Positions 35,934 to 42,397 of a DNA stretch of 57,368 nt are shown here, piece after piece. The position numbers and the translations under genes are program-made. How positions within the stretch are numbered: position 1 is the first letter of the stretch; each line of letters begins with the position of its first letter. The DNA comes from a virus. The notes beneath the pieces are model-generated. The model did no database searches, was not told the origin of the DNA, and saw only the letters and a list, made by a program, of their open reading frames with translations. The stretch lies in IMG/VR virus record IMGVR_UViG_3300032560_001015, positions 1 to 57,368 of that record. One strand, written 5' to 3'.

Positions 35934-35952
35934 ATTAACCAAACAAGCATAT

Positions 35953-35981
35953 ATTATACGCTCATTTGGCCGCTGTGTCAA
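35953..35981 (-). promoter_or_regulatory. sigma70-type promoter for tRNA genes
   Basis: TTGACA (35981-35976), spacer 17, TATAAT (35958-35953), reading into tRNA-Gly at 35933. It overlaps the 3' end of the YkuK-like gene. Confidence 0.82.
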
Positions 35982-36448
35982 CCATTTACTACGTGATGTA
36001 GACGGTCTGCCGCATAGCTAGCCGCAAACGCATTTGGTTTAACCAATGGTATGACATTACAGGTACCACGGATATAACCAATTGCTTGTTGCACCACACA
36101 GCTTGACCCATGCATTTCATCAGGGTTAATGTCTAAGTGAACTTCAACTTCACGATCTTCTAATACTTCGTGCAGTTTAAGGTATAGTTCTGAAATCTTA
36201 TATACTTCGTTCATTAGACGCATAGCTGGACGACTACGCTTTTGATCATAGTCAACTTCAACTGAGCTTTCACCAAAGATCTTACAGCCGTTTTTACCGT
36301 TAAGGTGTACAACCACTGCCAAGGTGTATTCAGCATACCATTTGCCATTTTTACGGAAACGACGGCTGTCTCCACCAATGTAGACTTTGGTTTCTGCGCT
36401 CTGTGATTCTATGTAATCACGGACATAATTGATGTCTAATTTTTTCAT
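35978..36448 (-). CDS. YkuK-type RNase H-like protein
   Basis: A 156-residue protein of the DUF458/YkuK family. Conserved segments: YIGGDSRRFRK with the first acidic residue, VEVHLDINPDEMHGSSCVVQQAIGYIRG with His-Leu-Asp, and the end KPNAFAASYAADRLHH. These give an RNase H-like acidic active site. Its precise substrate (RNA in RNA/DNA hybrids or tRNA-related) is not known. It lies inside the tRNA array, reading in the same direction. Confidence 0.72.
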   Translation of the reverse strand: MKKLDINYVRDYIESQSAETKVYIGGDSRRFRKNGKWYAEYTLAVVVHLNGKNGCKIFGESSVEVDYDQKRSRPAMRLMNEVYKISELYLKLHEVLEDREVEVHLDINPDEMHGSSCVVQQAIGYIRGTCNVIPLVKPNAFAASYAADRLHHVVNG

Positions 36449-36468
36449 GTTATACCTTTATTTAACGT

Positions 36469-36544
36469 TGGTGCTACCTCTTGGACTTGAACCAAGCACA
36501 CCCGACTCTTCAGGCCGGTGCTCTACCAGATGAGCTAAGGTAGC
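36469..36544 (-). tRNA. tRNA-Phe(GAA)
   Basis: Loop CTGAAGA (anticodon GAA), acceptor GCTACCT/AGGTAGC, A73, CCA encoded. Confidence 0.95.
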
Positions 36545-36546
36545 AT

Positions 36547-36966
36547 TTAAACTAAACCTAAATAGTGCATTAGCTTGTGTTTGACCATCAAGTTAGGAAT
36601 ACGAAATTTCTCTGTATCTCTAAACCCAATCATAACGCCAACTTCTGCTACTGCACCACTGCGTGCTACACCCATATGGCAGTGTACCACTACATTCATA
36701 TGTTCATTCCATGCTTCACGTAATGCTTCAGCAATACCTTTAGCATCTTCATTGGTAATTGCTGCATCATACAAACAACCGTCAGGCTCATTGTCTTCTA
36801 CGTCTAGGAAGTAGAACTGATAGGTCTTACGGAACTGATGTTTAGGCGTTGGAAACTCTACACCAGGATCTACAATCTGGATCAGCATACTGTTGAAACC
36901 TGGGTCGTAGTGATATCCCTTGCGAACATCATCAAGACTAATATTTTCAATCCACGGTTTCATCAT
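36547..36966 (-). CDS. dual-specificity/tyrosine phosphatase-like protein
   Basis: Start placed at the ATG at 36966 (MMKPWIENISLDDV...), 8 bases after an AAGGATGAG site; longer frames run into the gene above. About 139 residues. The signature loop VVVHCHMGVARSGA supplies nucleophile Cys96 and Arg102 (C-x5-R-S), and Asp in VEDNEPDG may be the general acid. A cysteine phosphatase that could remove phosphate from host proteins or from RNA/nucleotide 5' ends. The upstream gene's stop overlaps. Confidence 0.78.
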   Translation of the reverse strand: MMKPWIENISLDDVRKGYHYDPGFNSMLIQIVDPGVEFPTPKHQFRKTYQFYFLDVEDNEPDGCLYDAAITNEDAKGIAEALREAWNEHMNVVVHCHMGVARSGAVAEVGVMIGFRDTEKFRIPNLMVKHKLMHYLGLV

Positions 36967-37330
36967 CGTACTCATCCTTATAATATTCTGGGTGTTTAGC
37001 ACGGACAGCAAGATGCGTACCCATTGCCGCACCACAGCTAAACCGATCACCCTCTTTGAACTTTCTGCCGTTAAGTTTGAACGGCTTTAGAACTCTATCG
37101 CCATTCCACTGACCACGTTGGATATGAATGTAACCTAGCTCGCCTAACTGCTCACGCAAACGGGCAAACTCTGGGTGGTCTTCTGAACTTGTGCTACTAC
37201 ACTTACCTTTACCTTGTAGGATTAATAGCAGTTCATCATTGGTTGGCACACGACCATTATTCGTATAAGAATTCCATTCTTTATGAATAGTCACACTAGT
37301 CATATACTCTGGGTTAATTGTAAAGTCCAT
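36947..37330 (-). CDS. hypothetical protein
   Basis: Start placed at the ATG 37330 (MDFTINPEYMTSVTIHK...), 8 bases after AAGG; a GTG three codons earlier is possible. About 127 residues, with an Arg/Lys-rich core (HIQRGQWNGDRVLKPFKLNGRKF) and an acidic end. No family recognised. Overlaps the phosphatase start. Confidence 0.55.
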   Translation of the reverse strand: MDFTINPEYMTSVTIHKEWNSYTNNGRVPTNDELLLILQGKGKCSSTSSEDHPEFARLREQLGELGYIHIQRGQWNGDRVLKPFKLNGRKFKEGDRFSCGAAMGTHLAVRAKHPEYYKDEYDDETVD

Positions 37331-37524
37331 TATGCCCACCTTAACAAGAATAAAGTAAATTCATCTTCGTCCATTTCTACATATTTTCGTTTACTGGCGT
37401 AATGTTGCCAGGTAAACTTATATCCTAGGTCAGACAAAAATGTTATCCAATTAATATAGTCTTGCCTATAAAATTCTTTACACAATTTTGGAAACTCATT
37501 AACACTAAAATTAATCTTATTCAT
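37330..37524 (-). CDS. 64-aa hypothetical protein
   Basis: A small basic/aromatic protein (MNKINFSVNEFPKLCKEFYR...). Its TAA overlaps the ATG of the next gene (TAATG), showing translational coupling. No family. Confidence 0.5.
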   Translation of the reverse strand: MNKINFSVNEFPKLCKEFYRQDYINWITFLSDLGYKFTWQHYASKRKYVEMDEDEFTLFLLRWA

Positions 37525-37529
37525 TCAGT

Positions 37530-37745
37530 TTAAACTTTCCTGCCTTTGAACTTGGTATCTTTAGTACCACGACGTTTATACCAACCATATGGTTCACCGT
37601 TGGGTAATAGACCATCTATAACTCCTGCGACGCCCATTTCTCCTACAAACACAGGAGGCTCCTCAACATGTGTACGAAGAGCTTCTCGTGTCTCAACCCA
37701 ACTTGGTTGTTGCTTAGAAGTCATAGTCTTTTGATTCATATTCAT
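37530..37745 (-). CDS. 71-aa hypothetical protein
   Basis: A small protein (MNMNQKTMTSKQQPSWVETR...) with a GYKRRGTKDTKFKGRK-type basic end and the phrase GEPYGWYKRRG. It overlaps the gene above by 32 bases, so its true start may be the second ATG. No family. Confidence 0.5.
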   Translation of the reverse strand: MNMNQKTMTSKQQPSWVETREALRTHVEEPPVFVGEMGVAGVIDGLLPNGEPYGWYKRRGTKDTKFKGRKV

Positions 37746-38067
37746 TTGCTTGTAGTATTTCCCAAGTCATAGACTTTTGGAACTGTTCGTAAGCAGAACC
37801 TTTACGCAACCAATCAGCAACAATATCTTGGCTACCCCAACTACCTGGCGGAGCAAAGTCCTGTAGCCATAGTGAATATTCTTTTAAGCGTGTTTTGTTC
37901 CAATGGTCTGCACGTGCAATAACATCGGTCCACGGATCGCAACTTAACAAACTGGTTAAGAAACTACCTGGTGGTAGAGCATATAAGAAATAGTTCTTAA
38001 GTGCTTCTTGACTTACATCAGGTAAATCACTTAGACCATTCCAATCAAATTTGGTTTTCATATTCAT
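37714..38067 (-). CDS. 117-aa hypothetical protein
   Basis: A Trp-rich acidic/helical protein (MNMKTKFDWNGLSDLPDVSQ...). Contains LPPGSFLTSLLSCDPW and FAPPGSWGSQD. No family recognised. Overlaps both neighbours in one operon. Confidence 0.5.
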   Translation of the reverse strand: MNMKTKFDWNGLSDLPDVSQEALKNYFLYALPPGSFLTSLLSCDPWTDVIARADHWNKTRLKEYSLWLQDFAPPGSWGSQDIVADWLRKGSAYEQFQKSMTWEILQANEYESKDYDF

Positions 38068-38302
38068 GCCCTCGCCTTCCTAGTTCATCAATTAAGCCTG
38101 CGTAGGCTAAAGTAGTTTCTTGTCCTAATGCTTCTAGCATGTTAATACAGTTAATAATATAACCTGTTTCCATATCAGATATTAGTAATACCTTGCGTTC
38201 TTTAGTTAGCCATGTTGCATAGTGCATTCTGCGGTACTCTTTAAAGTCCGCATTGTCAGGTGTGCTTAATATATCCCAGGCTAATTGTTGTTCTTCAGTC
38301 AC
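38045..38302 (-). CDS. 85-aa hypothetical protein (GTG start)
   Basis: Starts with GTG at 38302 (VTEEQQLAWDILSTPDN...), directly after the TGA of the 54-aa gene (TGAGTG). Contains a basic helix and ends ELGRRGHEYENQI. No family. Confidence 0.5.
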   Translation of the reverse strand: MTEEQQLAWDILSTPDNADFKEYRRMHYATWLTKERKVLLISDMETGYIINCINMLEALGQETTLAYAGLIDELGRRGHEYENQI

Positions 38303-38467
38303 TCAGAAACTCTCATCTGCTGTGGCATACATATATTCAATATGTTTGACCTGATCGTGCCATTCAGCAAATCGTTCAACAGTCCACTGCCCAGATAATA
38401 CCATAGCATAGGCTGTTTCAGCATCTTCTGCTTCTTGGAACTTGGTGTATGTATTTTTATTTTTCAT
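38303..38467 (-). CDS. 54-aa hypothetical protein
   Basis: Small frame beginning MKNKNTYTKFQEAEDAETAY and ending YATADESF, with a FAEWHDQVKHIEYMY helix. It lies 6 bases past a consensus -10 box (TATAATACACATATG), giving a very short or absent leader. First gene of the five-gene unit leading to the phosphatase. Confidence 0.6.
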   Translation of the reverse strand: MKNKNTYTKFQEAEDAETAYAMVLSGQWTVERFAEWHDQVKHIEYMYATADESF

Positions 38468-38473
38468 ATGTGT

Positions 38474-38502
38474 ATTATACAGTCATTTAATCAAAATGTC
38501 AA
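38474..38502 (-). promoter_or_regulatory. sigma70-type promoter for the 54-aa gene
   Basis: TTGACA (38502-38497), spacer 17, TATAAT (38479-38474), then ACACAT and ATG. Another near-leaderless case. Confidence 0.83.
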
Positions 38503-38503
38503 G

Positions 38504-38578
38504 TGGGGTGTCTAACGGGGTTCGAACCCGTGATGCAGGAATCACAATCCTGAATGTTACCGCTACATTATAGACACC
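38504..38578 (-). tRNA. tRNA-His(GUG)
   Basis: Loop TTGTGAT (anticodon GTG). The extra G-1 at 38578 pairs with C73, the His identity mark; CCA encoded. Confidence 0.95.
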
Positions 38579-38580
38579 AT

Positions 38581-38654
38581 TGGAGCAGGATACGAGAATC
38601 GAACTCGTGACTAGACGTTGGCAACGTTTCGTTTTACCATTAAACTAATCCTGC
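38581..38654 (-). tRNA. tRNA-Gly(GCC)
   Basis: Loop TTGCCAA (anticodon GCC), acceptor GCAGGAT/ATCCTGC, T73, CCA encoded. Confidence 0.95.
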
Positions 38655-38662
38655 ATTAAAAC

Positions 38663-38740
38663 TGGAGCCCCCAGAGAGATTCGAACTCCCCACCTTTTGG
38701 TTCGTAGCCAAATGCTCTAATCCAAATGAGCTATGGAGGC
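38663..38740 (-). tRNA. tRNA-Arg(ACG)
   Basis: Loop CTACGAA (anticodon ACG), acceptor GCCTCCA/TGGGGGC, CCA encoded. A34 needs deamination to inosine by the host TadA enzyme to read CGU/CGC/CGA. Confidence 0.94.
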
Positions 38741-38741
38741 A

Positions 38742-38818
38742 TGGTAGCAATAACTAGATTCGAACTAGTGACCTTATCCGTATGAAGGATCTGCTCTGGC
38801 CAGCTGAGCTATATTGCT
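38742..38818 (-). tRNA. tRNA-Met(CAU), elongator-like
   Basis: Loop TTCATAC (anticodon CAT), acceptor AGCAATA/TATTGCT, CCA encoded. Third CAU tRNA of the array, presumably elongator Met. Confidence 0.9.
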
Positions 38819-38826
38819 ATGTTGGA

Positions 38827-39402
38827 TTATTTACGGACTATGAGCATTTGGATCTTTTCTCCAAATACTCCACAATTTAATAAGCTAGTTGGATACATAC
38901 CACAGACTTCGTTGATAGCCTGTTGTACTCCTAACATGTCTGAATCATGACAAAGTATGATTGCTTCATCTTCTGATAGTGTCATGGATTTAATAATATC
39001 ATTTTTGGCCATCTCGTATGAATGATCGCCATCAATGAATGTAACACCAAATTTAACATCATTGATTTCATCTAATAGGTATTCACTTGAATTAGTAATC
39101 AATTGAGTTCTTTTATCAATTATATTTGCTATATCTTTTGGCAATAAGTTTTCCACATCAATTGAATATAATTTACCTTTATTATTGTCCGTTAAAGCAC
39201 CACATATAGTCAAAGTTGATGTGCCATAACTACGGCCTATTTCTAATACATTTTCTGGTTTTTTAGAATAGATGATTGAATATAAAAATAGTATATCATT
39301 CTTAGAACATTTAGCATGCCCAGATGGGACCAATTCCAAAAAATCATCTAATCGATGAATGAAATCTGGATATGAGCCGTCAATAAAATCCATTGTTAAC
39401 AT
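38827..39402 (-). CDS. class I SAM methyltransferase-like protein
   Basis: A 191-residue protein (MLTMDFIDGSYPDFIHR...). Motif I is VLEIGRSYGTSTLTIC with the binding Asp in YSIDVENLL, followed by VTFIDGDHSYEMAKND, typical of small O-methyltransferase-like proteins (Methyltransf_24). It sits between tRNAs and may act on sugars or small molecules; nucleic-acid motifs are absent. No clear ribosome site; a second ATG three codons in is possible. Confidence 0.7.
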   Translation of the reverse strand: MLTMDFIDGSYPDFIHRLDDFLELVPSGHAKCSKNDILFLYSIIYSKKPENVLEIGRSYGTSTLTICGALTDNNKGKLYSIDVENLLPKDIANIIDKRTQLITNSSEYLLDEINDVKFGVTFIDGDHSYEMAKNDIIKSMTLSEDEAIILCHDSDMLGVQQAINEVCGMYPTSLLNCGVFGEKIQMLIVRK

Positions 39403-39424
39403 AGTATATATTTACATTTATTCT

Positions 39425-39496
39425 TGGAGCACAGGGCCGGATTTGAACCGGCGGCTTTAGGGATTTGCAGTCCCCGCCATTAGGCCACTCTGGTAC
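39425..39496 (-). tRNA. tRNA-Cys(GCA), imperfect acceptor
   Basis: Loop CTGCAAA (anticodon GCA), T arm CCGG/CCGG, CCA encoded. Two mismatches in the acceptor stem (GTACCAG against CCTGTGC), so folding is weaker than in its neighbours; possibly degrading or edited. Confidence 0.78.
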
Positions 39497-39509
39497 CGTT
39501 GCGTAAAAA

Positions 39510-39583
39510 TGGCTACCCCACACGGATTTGAACCGCGACTAAGAAGTTTGGAGCTTCGCGTGCTGCCGTTACACTATGGGGTA
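39510..39583 (-). tRNA. tRNA-Trp(CCA)
   Basis: Loop CTCCAAA (anticodon CCA), acceptor TACCCCA/TGGGGTA, G73, CCA encoded. Confidence 0.95.
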
Positions 39584-39591
39584 ATTGATTG

Positions 39592-40194
39592 TTAATGGTG
39601 GCCTAGTGTCCACCCTTTTTCTAAATATTCATTTATATCATCAGCTTTAATAAAACTAGATACTGTACCATTGTTCATCATCTTTCGTCCTAGCTGTGCC
39701 TTTGCTAGCGCATTTCTATGTGTATCTGTTTTAGGGATATCTTTGTTTATGCGTGATGCGTGTTTTCTAAATGCGTCTGGGTCTTGTTTTGCCCAATTAT
39801 TAACAGAACATTTTCTTCTTTTTTCATCTGTTGTTCCTTGGGCAAGGGCAGACAATCTTATTTTTTCAATCGACTCTTGCGAATGTTTTTTACCAGAAAA
39901 TGCACCCACAATGCCTGGATTACCACCCGAGCCGCCTATTTTGAAATTGTATGTATTTGTATCCTTAACAAATTCTTCATTTACTATTTCGCGTTCTTTA
40001 TTAAACATGTCTTGTTTATTGTCAAACACATGTAAAATCTCTTTAGTAAAATTTTGCTTTCCGTGTTTAGAAATAGCACGCTTAAGATACTTTCCGGACC
40101 CTAAGTAATCGTCATTCAACTCTTTAGTTTGGTGCGATCCGACATAAATTTTATTATCGATTAAATTTGTAGTCTTGTATATAATATAGAACAT
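39592..40194 (-). CDS. GIY-YIG homing endonuclease
   Basis: Start placed at the ATG at 40194 (MFYIIYKTTNLIDNKIYVGS), preceded by GGAG; the longer frame is promoter sequence. The GIY-YIG core (IIYKT...KIYVGSH, catalytic Arg near RAISKHG, Glu near EREIVNEEF) is in the first 80 residues. A NUMOD3-type end (FSGKKHSQESIEKIRLSALAQ) follows. A mobile nuclease lodged in the tRNA array, opposite in class to the HNH genes at 34528 and 41485. Confidence 0.85.
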   Translation of the reverse strand: MFYIIYKTTNLIDNKIYVGSHQTKELNDDYLGSGKYLKRAISKHGKQNFTKEILHVFDNKQDMFNKEREIVNEEFVKDTNTYNFKIGGSGGNPGIVGAFSGKKHSQESIEKIRLSALAQGTTDEKRRKCSVNNWAKQDPDAFRKHASRINKDIPKTDTHRNALAKAQLGRKMMNNGTVSSFIKADDINEYLEKGWTLGHH

Positions 40195-40211
40195 TTTTAT
40201 CTCCACTATAT

Positions 40212-40219
40212 TATTTATA
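40212..40219 (-). promoter_or_regulatory. T4-type late promoter TATAAATA
   Basis: Exact box 18 bases before the GIY-YIG gene start. Confidence 0.6.
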
Positions 40220-40378
40220 CAAAACTGCTGTGCTACCATTTTAATTAGGTTGGAGTTGTCCCCCAGGATGCCCGTAGCCCTATGCGTCCATAGGGTTCAC
40301 TGGTAAATTCCAGCTATAAGTGGAGTTTTCTCCTACTTATCGTAGGACTCGCATGCTCCGGACTGTTCTTTATTTATT
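40220..40378. other. structured non-coding spacer
   Basis: No gene. Contains a perfect 8-bp hairpin: ACCCTATG / CATAGGGT with a CGTC loop (40277-40296), and other partial pairings such as GGAGTTTTCTCC near 40323. A possible small RNA or processing signal upstream of the endonuclease. Confidence 0.35.
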
Positions 40379-40452
40379 TGGCAGGCCCACCTAGAATCGA
40401 ACTAGGACTAACAGGATCAAAACCTGTTGTGCTACCACTACACCATGAGCCA
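40379..40452 (-). tRNA. tRNA-Gln(UUG)
   Basis: Loop TTTTGAT (anticodon TTG), acceptor TGGCTCA/TGGGCCT (weak U-U first pair, as Gln tRNAs tolerate), G73, CCA encoded. Confidence 0.92.
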
Positions 40453-40464
40453 ATTAAACTTTTT

Positions 40465-40538
40465 TGGTGCTCTCACCAAGAATCGAACTTGGAATACATC
40501 CTTACCATGGATGCGTTATGCCACTTAACTATAAGAGC
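40465..40538 (-). tRNA. tRNA-Thr(GGU)
   Basis: Loop ATGGTAA (anticodon GGT), acceptor TGCTCTT-type pairing with GAGAGCA, CCA encoded. Confidence 0.94.
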
Positions 40539-40540
40539 AT

Positions 40541-40632
40541 TGGTCCTTCTGGAGGGACTCGAACCCCCATTAGCGGCTTATCTAGCACTCACTCCTTATA
40601 AGGGAGCCGTTCTACCATTGAACTACAGAAGG
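40541..40632 (-). tRNA. tRNA-Ile(UAU)-like with extended variable arm
   Basis: Loop CTTATAA gives anticodon TAT. Acceptor CCTTCTG/CAGAAGG and T arm GGGGG/CCCTC pair well, D arm GTTC/GAAC is class I in type. But the variable region is 22 bases, as in class II tRNAs (Leu, Ser, Tyr). A rare combination; amino-acid identity is uncertain. Confidence 0.75.
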
Positions 40633-40643
40633 ATAAAAATATT

Positions 40644-40733
40644 TGGCGGAAGCGGTGAGATTCGAACTCACGAAGGGTTTCCCCTTGTCTGTTTTCAAGA
40701 CAGGTGCAATCAGCCAGGCTCTGCCACGCTTCC
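40644..40733 (-). tRNA. tRNA-Ser(UGA)
   Basis: Class II with long variable arm, loop CTTGAAA (anticodon TGA), acceptor GGAAGCG/CGCTTCC, G73, CCA encoded. Confidence 0.95.
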
Positions 40734-40926
40734 AAAATAAGTGGGCGGTTTGCTGTACTCTCCTAACCTCGAATACGTAATGTTACAGCTTTCTCCCGGG
40801 TAGCAAGTCACCACATTGTTCTTCAGCTTGCGCTGTGATTCCTCCTTGCTTGGTAGGTATTTTTGATCTTACAGGGTTTTATTGGCACGCCCTACTTCAC
40901 CCTAAACGCGATGTGGTTGGAATACT
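40734..40926. other. non-coding spacer in tRNA array
   Basis: No tRNA arms, promoter or ORF recognised. Possible precursor or processing sequence between tRNA-Ile(GAU) and tRNA-Ser(UGA). Confidence 0.35.
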
Positions 40927-41000
40927 TGGTAGTCCGTACTGGTTACGATCCAGTGTTTGTCGATTATCAGTCGACTGTTCTCCCATTGAACTAACAGACT
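40927..41000 (-). tRNA. tRNA-Ile(GAU)
   Basis: Loop CTGATAA (anticodon GAT), acceptor AGTCTGT/ACGGACT, CCA encoded. T loop begins ATC rather than TTC. Confidence 0.93.
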
Positions 41001-41007
41001 ATAAAAA

Positions 41008-41083
41008 TGGCTCCGGTCGTTGGAATCGAACCAACCTTCATGGATTAACAGTCCACCGCCTACACCGTGTTTGCTTGACCGGA
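41008..41083 (-). tRNA. tRNA-Asn(GUU)
   Basis: Loop CTGTTAA (anticodon GTT), acceptor TCCGGTC/GACCGGA, G73, CCA encoded. Confidence 0.95.
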
Positions 41084-41106
41084 ATAAAACTTTACTACTA
41101 CTAACT

Positions 41107-41181
41107 TGGTGCGCAGTGAAAGGATTGAACTTTCGACCTTGGCCTTGTAAGGGCCCTGCTCTCCCGCTGAGCTAACCGCGC
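41107..41181 (-). tRNA. tRNA-Val(UAC)
   Basis: Loop CTTACAA (anticodon TAC), acceptor GCGCGGT/ACTGCGC, A73, CCA encoded. Confidence 0.95.
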
Positions 41182-41189
41182 AATTAATT

Positions 41190-41264
41190 TGGTGGACCGT
41201 CGGGGAGTCGAACCCCGTACTCCTGCGTGCAAGGCAGGTGTGTTCCCAAGTATACCAACAGCCC
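41190..41264 (-). tRNA. tRNA-Ala(UGC)
   Basis: Loop CTTGCAC (anticodon TGC), acceptor GGGCTGT/ACGGTCC with the G3-U70 alanine identity pair, A73, CCA encoded. Confidence 0.95.
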
Positions 41265-41277
41265 GTAACTTTAAAAC

Positions 41278-41353
41278 TGGTACTCCCAACGAGATTCGAA
41301 CTCGTGTTACCTGCGTGAAAGGCGGGTGTCCTAGGCCTCTAGACGATGGGAGC
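41278..41353 (-). tRNA. tRNA-Glu(UUC) copy 2
   Basis: Loop CTTTCAC (anticodon TTC), acceptor GCTCCCA/TGGGAGT, CCA encoded. The first tRNA behind the promoter at 41370. Confidence 0.94.
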
Positions 41354-41369
41354 AATGACTCTAATAAAC

Positions 41370-41398
41370 ATTATATAGCTAACAGACAATGCTGTCAA
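41370..41398 (-). promoter_or_regulatory. sigma70-type promoter for tRNA genes
   Basis: TTGACA (41398-41393), spacer 17, TATAAT (41375-41370), reading into the tRNA-Glu-Ala-Val-Asn-Ile unit. Confidence 0.82.
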
Positions 41399-41406
41399 CA
41401 ATTATT

Positions 41407-41482
41407 TGGCGCGATATAGGGGTTTCGATCCCCTTACCTCGGCAGTGACAGTGCCGTGCTCTCCCGATTGAGCTAATACCGC
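41407..41482 (-). tRNA. tRNA-Asp(GUC)
   Basis: Loop CTGTCAC (anticodon GTC), acceptor GCGGTAT/ATATCGC, G73, CCA encoded. T loop begins ATC as in the Ile and Lys genes here. Confidence 0.93.
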
Positions 41483-41484
41483 AT

Positions 41485-41895
41485 TTATAAACTACTATAC
41501 CATTTCATACCTTTAGTAGCACGACCATTTCCTATATTTCGTGCTTTATATGTATCTAACTGCGAGTCGCAATTTGGACACACTAATCTAAAATTATCCG
41601 GCATATTATTACTTGCGTCACCATCAATATGATCTATAATCATAACTAACGGCTTGTTATTATATTCTGGCGATTGTCCGCAAATAGAACACATTTCACC
41701 ATCTCTTAATTTAACAAACTTTTTAATTGCTGATCTATGCTTAAGTAAACCTTGTTCAAACAATAATTTATTATCTTCAAACCATTTAGCTGTGCGATGT
41801 GTTGCTTGACATTTGTTATTACAATATTTTCCTGTATAACTATAGCCTTTAATGATATTTTCTTTTCCGCAACATAAACAATTAAAATACTTCAT
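41485..41895 (-). CDS. HNH endonuclease
   Basis: A 136-residue protein. An N-terminal four-Cys element (CLCCGKENIIKGY...YCNNKCQ) is followed by the HNH core CSICGQSPEYNN, MIIDHIDGDASNN and LRLVCPNC-like FRLVCPNCDSQ. Good AAGGAG site. A mobile nuclease between tRNA-Lys and tRNA-Asp. Confidence 0.83.
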   Translation of the reverse strand: MKYFNCLCCGKENIIKGYSYTGKYCNNKCQATHRTAKWFEDNKLLFEQGLLKHRSAIKKFVKLRDGEMCSICGQSPEYNNKPLVMIIDHIDGDASNNMPDNFRLVCPNCDSQLDTYKARNIGNGRATKGMKWYSSL

Positions 41896-41942
41896 AGGTA
41901 GAGCTCCTTATTACTATTATTTAGCTCTATCTATAAAATACT

Positions 41943-42016
41943 TGGTGAGTCGTGACGGTTACGATCCGTCGTAGACTGGTTAAAAGCCAGCTATTCTCCC
42001 ATTGAATTAACGACCC
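41943..42016 (-). tRNA. tRNA-Lys(UUU)
   Basis: Loop CTTTTAA (anticodon TTT), acceptor GGGTCGT/ACGACTC, A73, CCA encoded. Confidence 0.93.
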
Positions 42017-42124
42017 TAAATTTTGGCGTCACAGTCTACCCAGAAGAAGTTGACTTTCTCGTGTCCTTTGCACACTAACAGCTTTGAACTGAGAGATTAA
42101 TGTAACTGGAACTGCGACATAACT

Positions 42125-42208
42125 TGGTGGGTGATCTAGGAGTCGAACCTAGTTTCCAGAGGACACAGATTTACAGTCTGCTGCAGTCGCCAATGCTGCT
42201 CATCACCC
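42125..42208 (-). tRNA. tRNA-Tyr(GUA)
   Basis: Class II with long variable arm, loop CTGTAAA (anticodon GTA), acceptor GGGTGAT/ATCACCC, A73, CCA encoded. Confidence 0.94.
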
Positions 42209-42214
42209 GCTAAA

Positions 42215-42288
42215 TGGTCTCAGTGGAAGGAATCAAACCTTCGACACATGGTCCCAAACCACGCATGTTATCTCTACACCACACTGAG
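42215..42288 (-). tRNA. tRNA-Pro(UGG)
   Basis: Loop TTTGGGA (anticodon TGG), acceptor CTCAGTG/CACTGAG, A73, CCA encoded. Last tRNA of the array at the 42 kb end. Confidence 0.94.
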
Positions 42289-42310
42289 TTTAAACACACT
42301 CTTGCGAATG

Positions 42311-42397
42311 CGTATAATAAAGCACACTGGTGTTTGGTATTGAAGGCGCCGCATTATACGACCCCAGCAAGTATATTCGTCCAATGTGTTTTATTAT
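42311..42397. repeat. long inverted repeat with alternative pairing
   Basis: Arms 42314-42330 and 42381-42397 are complementary at 16 of 17 positions counting one G-U pair. A second stem, CGTATAAT (42311-42318) with ATTATACG (42353-42360), is exclusive with the first. It lies in a 279-base gap between tRNA-Pro and the terminator of the 50-aa gene. Two-state RNA structure or a replication/cis element are both possible. Confidence 0.55.

Noticed and set aside
40734-40926. Possible extra tRNA
   Set aside because: No acceptor/T-arm pairing or CCA end could be found.
40378-41419. Plus-strand frames across the tRNA array
   Set aside because: They run through tRNA genes on the opposite strand and have no ribosome sites.
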